Translations under genes and position numbers: made by a program
Notes under the pieces: generated by a model
The model's input: the letters and a program-made list of their open reading frames with translations, nothing else
What the model was told of the DNA's origin: nothing
The model's database searches: none
Shown: piece by piece, positions 61,070-64,000 of the stretch
Numbering within the stretch: the first letter of the stretch is position 1
How the letters are laid out: every line of letters starts with the position of its first letter
Origin: Puccinia triticina
Lineage: Eukaryota; Basidiomycota; Pucciniomycetes; Pucciniales; Pucciniaceae
Direction: 5' to 3'
Assembly (NCBI RefSeq): GCF_026914185.1
Contig: NC_070572.1
Coordinates: 3,968,001-4,032,000, forward strand
DNA length: 64,000 nt

Positions 61070-61882
61070 TCTCCCAAGACCAGACCATAACAGCTCTCTG
61101 AAGAGCACCTGGTGAGCTGCATGAAATTGGCACACCTCAGGAGAGGGTGTGCTACTGTGCACACATTTTGGCAGGTGTCCTACTAAGGAACACCACCAGA
61201 ACCTTAGCCACACTGACATTGCCCCAAAGGGTCCCAAATATGAACAAATCCACAATTGTGTAATTGTAAAGTTTGAAAAAACCCACCACTTTTAAAACAT
61301 TTTTTTCCTTCACCTAACCCATTTTTAGATCCACTGGTGATGAAATTTATTTTTGGCTAATTGACTGGTTTCTAATTCTGGATTTCTTATATTTGACACC
61401 CCCTAATGACAAATCTGGTTGGTATCTTTTTGTGTTTGTCTAAAAAAACAACTATTTAGGTCTTGGGCTCACTTCCCACCCAGAAAGGCTTTCTTCTGTC
61501 CAATTTTCCTCTCATAATAATTATCAAAGCCAAATCCTCCTTATGTACTACGTATCTAAACCAGGTCCAATTGGGAAAACCCCAGTTTCCCCACAAAGCC
61601 AAACCTGGTATTTACATGATTTGGCTTGGTTGGGTCTTTCTGGGGTCCTGAGAAAGGCAAGACCTTTCCCATCATCTCTGTCATGCCAGCATAACTGGTA
61701 CAGCTGAAAAATTATTGCAGAATTAAGATTTTCTCTGCCAAATCAGAAAAACTTGTCACACCAAAAAACTCCATTGTTTTGTAAGTTCCTCCCCCCCAGG
61801 AGGGACTAAGTTAAGTCTAGACCAGGGTCCCCATCTCCCCTCATTTATGGTGTTTAAAGTTGATTTATGCATGCATACAATA
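61070..61882. other. Intergenic
   Basis: Short frames without domains. Nothing recognised apart from a C homopolymer near 61790. Confidence 0.35.
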
Positions 61883-62088
61883 GGGGGTTTCAAAGTTGGC
61901 CTGATGCAACTTGCATGCACTTTTTCAAGTTGGTGTTCAAGTTCAGTCTTGAACACCAAGTTTCAAAAGTGCATGCAAGCCACACTGTACTACACCCCCT
62001 AAGCCGGCTTGAATGTTTTTTTTTTTGAAATTTATACAAGCCTTGAACCCTAACTTGCAAAAGTGCATGCAAGTTGCCCATGCCCCCT
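61883..62088. mobile_element. 206-bp MITE with internal hairpin and TA-flanked ends
   Basis: The left end (ta)ggggg...caacttgcatgcactttt is matched by the inverted right end aaaagtgcatgcaagttg...ccccc(ta). Inside, 61911-61979 is a second hairpin with about 32-bp arms (cttgcatgcactttt...gtgttcaag and its complement). The interior thus carries three copies of the cttgcatgcactttt motif. The TA border suggests a Stowaway/Tc1-like MITE. Confidence 0.7.
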
Positions 62089-62862
62089 ATTCCCTGGGCT
62101 GGCATGTCGTAGGCGCCAATTATAAACAATACTAGGGTTTAAGGGCGGCTCCGCCGCCCTGCAACCATCAACACCATGTCAAGGCAGAAGTTATGTACAA
62201 ATTTCCAACATAATTGCATATCATTAAGGCAACAGTTCTAGAAAAGTTGAACCAAGTCCAGGTTTCATTACTCCTGATGAAGCCTGGTCCACTACTTATA
62301 AATTGGATTCTCACTGGATCGGCGAAGGAGAATTTTGTAGAGAGGATCAGATAGGTGTGAAGATGGCGTTGAAGATGTAGATCCTGCTGGGGAATAGAGA
62401 TAGGTAATGGATTCATTTTGGGTAGGGATGTGTCGGAGTTTGGAAAGCGGTATGGAAGCGCTGACTGTTGGGAAAGCCATCTGGTCAACGTGGATGAAGA
62501 GAATACGTCGTGGCATGAGTAGCACCCGTTTTATGGATGTTTGAGGTGGGGGAGACAATTGATGTTGGGAGTGGTTTGCTGTGGGCACTGAATAGTTTGA
62601 CAGTCCCATAAAAGACAAAGTCGATGTGGGCCGCTAGCGATAAGAGGGGAAAAGGAAAAGATGGAGGGAGTAGATTATTACACTCCTCATAGTTGAGCGA
62701 CCACACACGCAGTCTCATCTTCCCGGGTTTCACGATCGTCCTCAAAATGGGAGGTACGAAGGAACATCATATCCCGGGACATGGTCTCAGGATCCCGGAA
62801 TTGGTGTTATAGGAGGGAAATAGTGGTTTGCAACAGGCAGTGATACGGCCGAGAGCGGCATG

Positions 62863-62946
62863 TAACTTCAATAAGTACACAATGTGCCGAGGTCGGCAAA
62901 ACTATAACTTCAATAACTACACAATGTGCCGAGGTCGGCAAAACAA
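62863..62946. repeat. 43-bp direct duplication
   Basis: taacttcaataagtacacaa and taacttcaataactacacaa begin two tandem units that both end gtgccgaggtcggcaaaac. One mismatch was noted, plus a short spacer. Confidence 0.8.
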
Positions 62947-63146
62947 GTAATGGTGCACGGACCAACAGCGGTGAATATAGGAGAGAAGGAGGCCAAGGGT
63001 CTTACCTGAAGCGGAAGGCAAGGAGTGACTTCCTCATCCGGGAGGCTTCACAACCGAGAATACGAAGAAAAATTAAAAAAAGGCCTGATGAAATGAGGAT
63101 TAGGGCCAAAGTATAAAAGGACACGGTCTGTAGACGATTTAAGGTC

Positions 63147-63193
63147 ATCGCTTGGCTCCTGCTTGGCGCCAATTGCTTAAGGAGCCAAGCGAT
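63147..63193. repeat. Perfect 14-bp-arm hairpin
   Basis: atcgcttggctcct (63147-63160) and aggagccaagcgat (63180-63193) are exact complements around a 19-nt loop. Possibly the tip of a decayed inverted-repeat element. Confidence 0.75.
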
Positions 63194-63772
63194 CCGGGAC
63201 AGTTTGTTCCTGTACCTTTTTTGAATGGCGGAGAGGGAGGAATGCTGCCAAAAAAAATTTTGGCGAGCGCCTGTCGGTTCCGTTAATGTTAAACCGCTAA
63301 TTTGGTGTTTATTTGGGAGATTTTTGAAATCTCCCTGATTGTTTTTTCCACTATTTTTTTGTTCCCACATTTTTGTTTTGGGACCCAAATCACCTAGAGG
63401 AGGTGATTTGGACCGGAAAATTTTCAAATTTTCATTTTGGGGCCAAGTACAGCCATACTGCAGATGTATTCAGCGGTACAACTGAGTTCAAATTGAATCT
63501 TGAATACACCACCGCATGGCAGTGGTTTTGACAAATGTCTAGGGCTGATATCAGGACCCTGGAAACCCCCTATAAATGGGGGTAATGTAAAATCCAGAAT
63601 TTCCCCAAAATTCATACATTTTTTGACTTGATTCATACATGTTTCATGCCTACACTCAGGTGATTTTTCAGTTTTTCATACATTTTTAATGTCTACCATT
63701 GCTGCCAAGGGGGGGGGGGGGGGGCAAAAAAAAAGTCTTGGGGACACCTGCAAGGTGGGGTACCAAAAGTAA

Positions 63773-63980
63773 GGGCCTGTGCTTCAATTTTGCAAAATTT
63801 CCACTTTTCTTGTCCTCTATCCAAAAAAAGACAACAATAGAAGGGTTCAATTGTTGAAATTCTTCACTTTTGGGCTCAAGAATGCCCTCTGGTGATTTTC
63901 AGCTTGAGTTTGAAGAAGTATTGAGGGAGATAAAATTGGTGAATTTGAATTTTGATGCCCTATGCCAATGGTATAGGCCC
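63773..63980. mobile_element. Probable 208-bp MITE with TAA target duplication
   Basis: gggcctgtgct at the left and the inverted right end gggcctataccat, both bordered by TAA (63770-63772 and 63981-63983), resemble the ends of the 1.9-kb element at 27614-29520 (gggcctgtaccata). The terminal repeats are short and imperfect, so this is tentative. Confidence 0.5.
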
Positions 63981-64000
63981 TAAGACAAGGTGTGCTGCTG

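Larger units (their letters stand above)
62089..63772. other. Intergenic with small repeats
   Basis: No supported gene. Minus-strand frames of 98-141 aa (62168-62745, 63002-63427) lack domains. Contains a 43-bp tandem duplication (about 62863-62946), a perfect short hairpin (63147-63193) and a G homopolymer (about 63710-63724). Confidence 0.35.

Noticed and set aside
62168..63427. Minus-strand frames of 98-141 aa near the right edge
   Set aside because: Overlapping frames without domains in repeat-bearing sequence; no splice pattern joins them.

Overview
This window looks like nuclear DNA of a basidiomycete, most likely a rust fungus (Pucciniales). The reasons are the gene set (a pentafunctional AROM gene, HIS6, POP7 and a p23 co-chaperone, all split by short GT-AG introns of about 60-155 nt), the very low gene density, and the mass of degenerate, nested DNA transposons between genes. 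The order is an inference from gene and repeat style; no species marker is present. There is no rRNA, no CRISPR and nothing prokaryotic.

Layout. 1-8 kb: repeats, plus a decayed acyl-protein thioesterase pseudogene (about 3.0-4.4 kb). 8.3-13.8 kb: two convergent intronless genes for large secreted proteins (876 and 569 aa). They share a C-terminal module, which is tandemly duplicated in the larger one; this is the most interesting protein-level signal in the window. 15.1-17.2 kb: POP7 (RNase P/MRP subunit) and HIS6 (histidine biosynthesis) head to head, 93 bp apart. 18-27.1 kb: a cluster of TPR plus J-domain co-chaperone genes: one complete 7-exon gene (minus strand, 24.25-27.12 kb), one paralogue with the same exon phases but no recognisable first exon (19.0-21.2 kb), a truncated third copy (about 22-23.5 kb) and a relic of the last exon (18.06-18.13 kb). 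27.6-33.7 kb: nested transposons, including a 1.9-kb element with TAA target duplications and a palindrome array, a 1.6-kb Tc1-like element carrying a 21-bp minisatellite, a tRNA-like SINE copy, and a MITE. 33.75-35.5 kb: an unrecognised 7-exon gene (413 aa). 35.83-38.73 kb: a complete but dead hAT transposon with a perfect 8-bp target duplication. 38.9-43.6 kb: 'ctacgctacg' repeats and a MITE nested inside another MITE. 44.2-45.5 kb: SBA1/p23. 46.7-52.0 kb: ARO1, five exons, 1650 aa, all five shikimate-pathway domains present. 53.07-54.82 kb: a four-TM membrane protein, tentatively DUF2456. 55-64 kb: repeats only, including two more SINE copies, a hAT-like non-autonomous element and small MITEs.

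How the genes relate. The housekeeping genes are unrelated islands (amino-acid and aromatic synthesis, RNA processing, HSP90/HSP70 co-chaperones). The secreted pair is a candidate effector-type locus. The rest records successive transposon insertions: several elements have readable target-site duplications, and at least three are nested in others. Exon borders were placed by hand from GT-AG sites, reading frame and family similarity. Lengths sum to whole codons for every gene described as complete.
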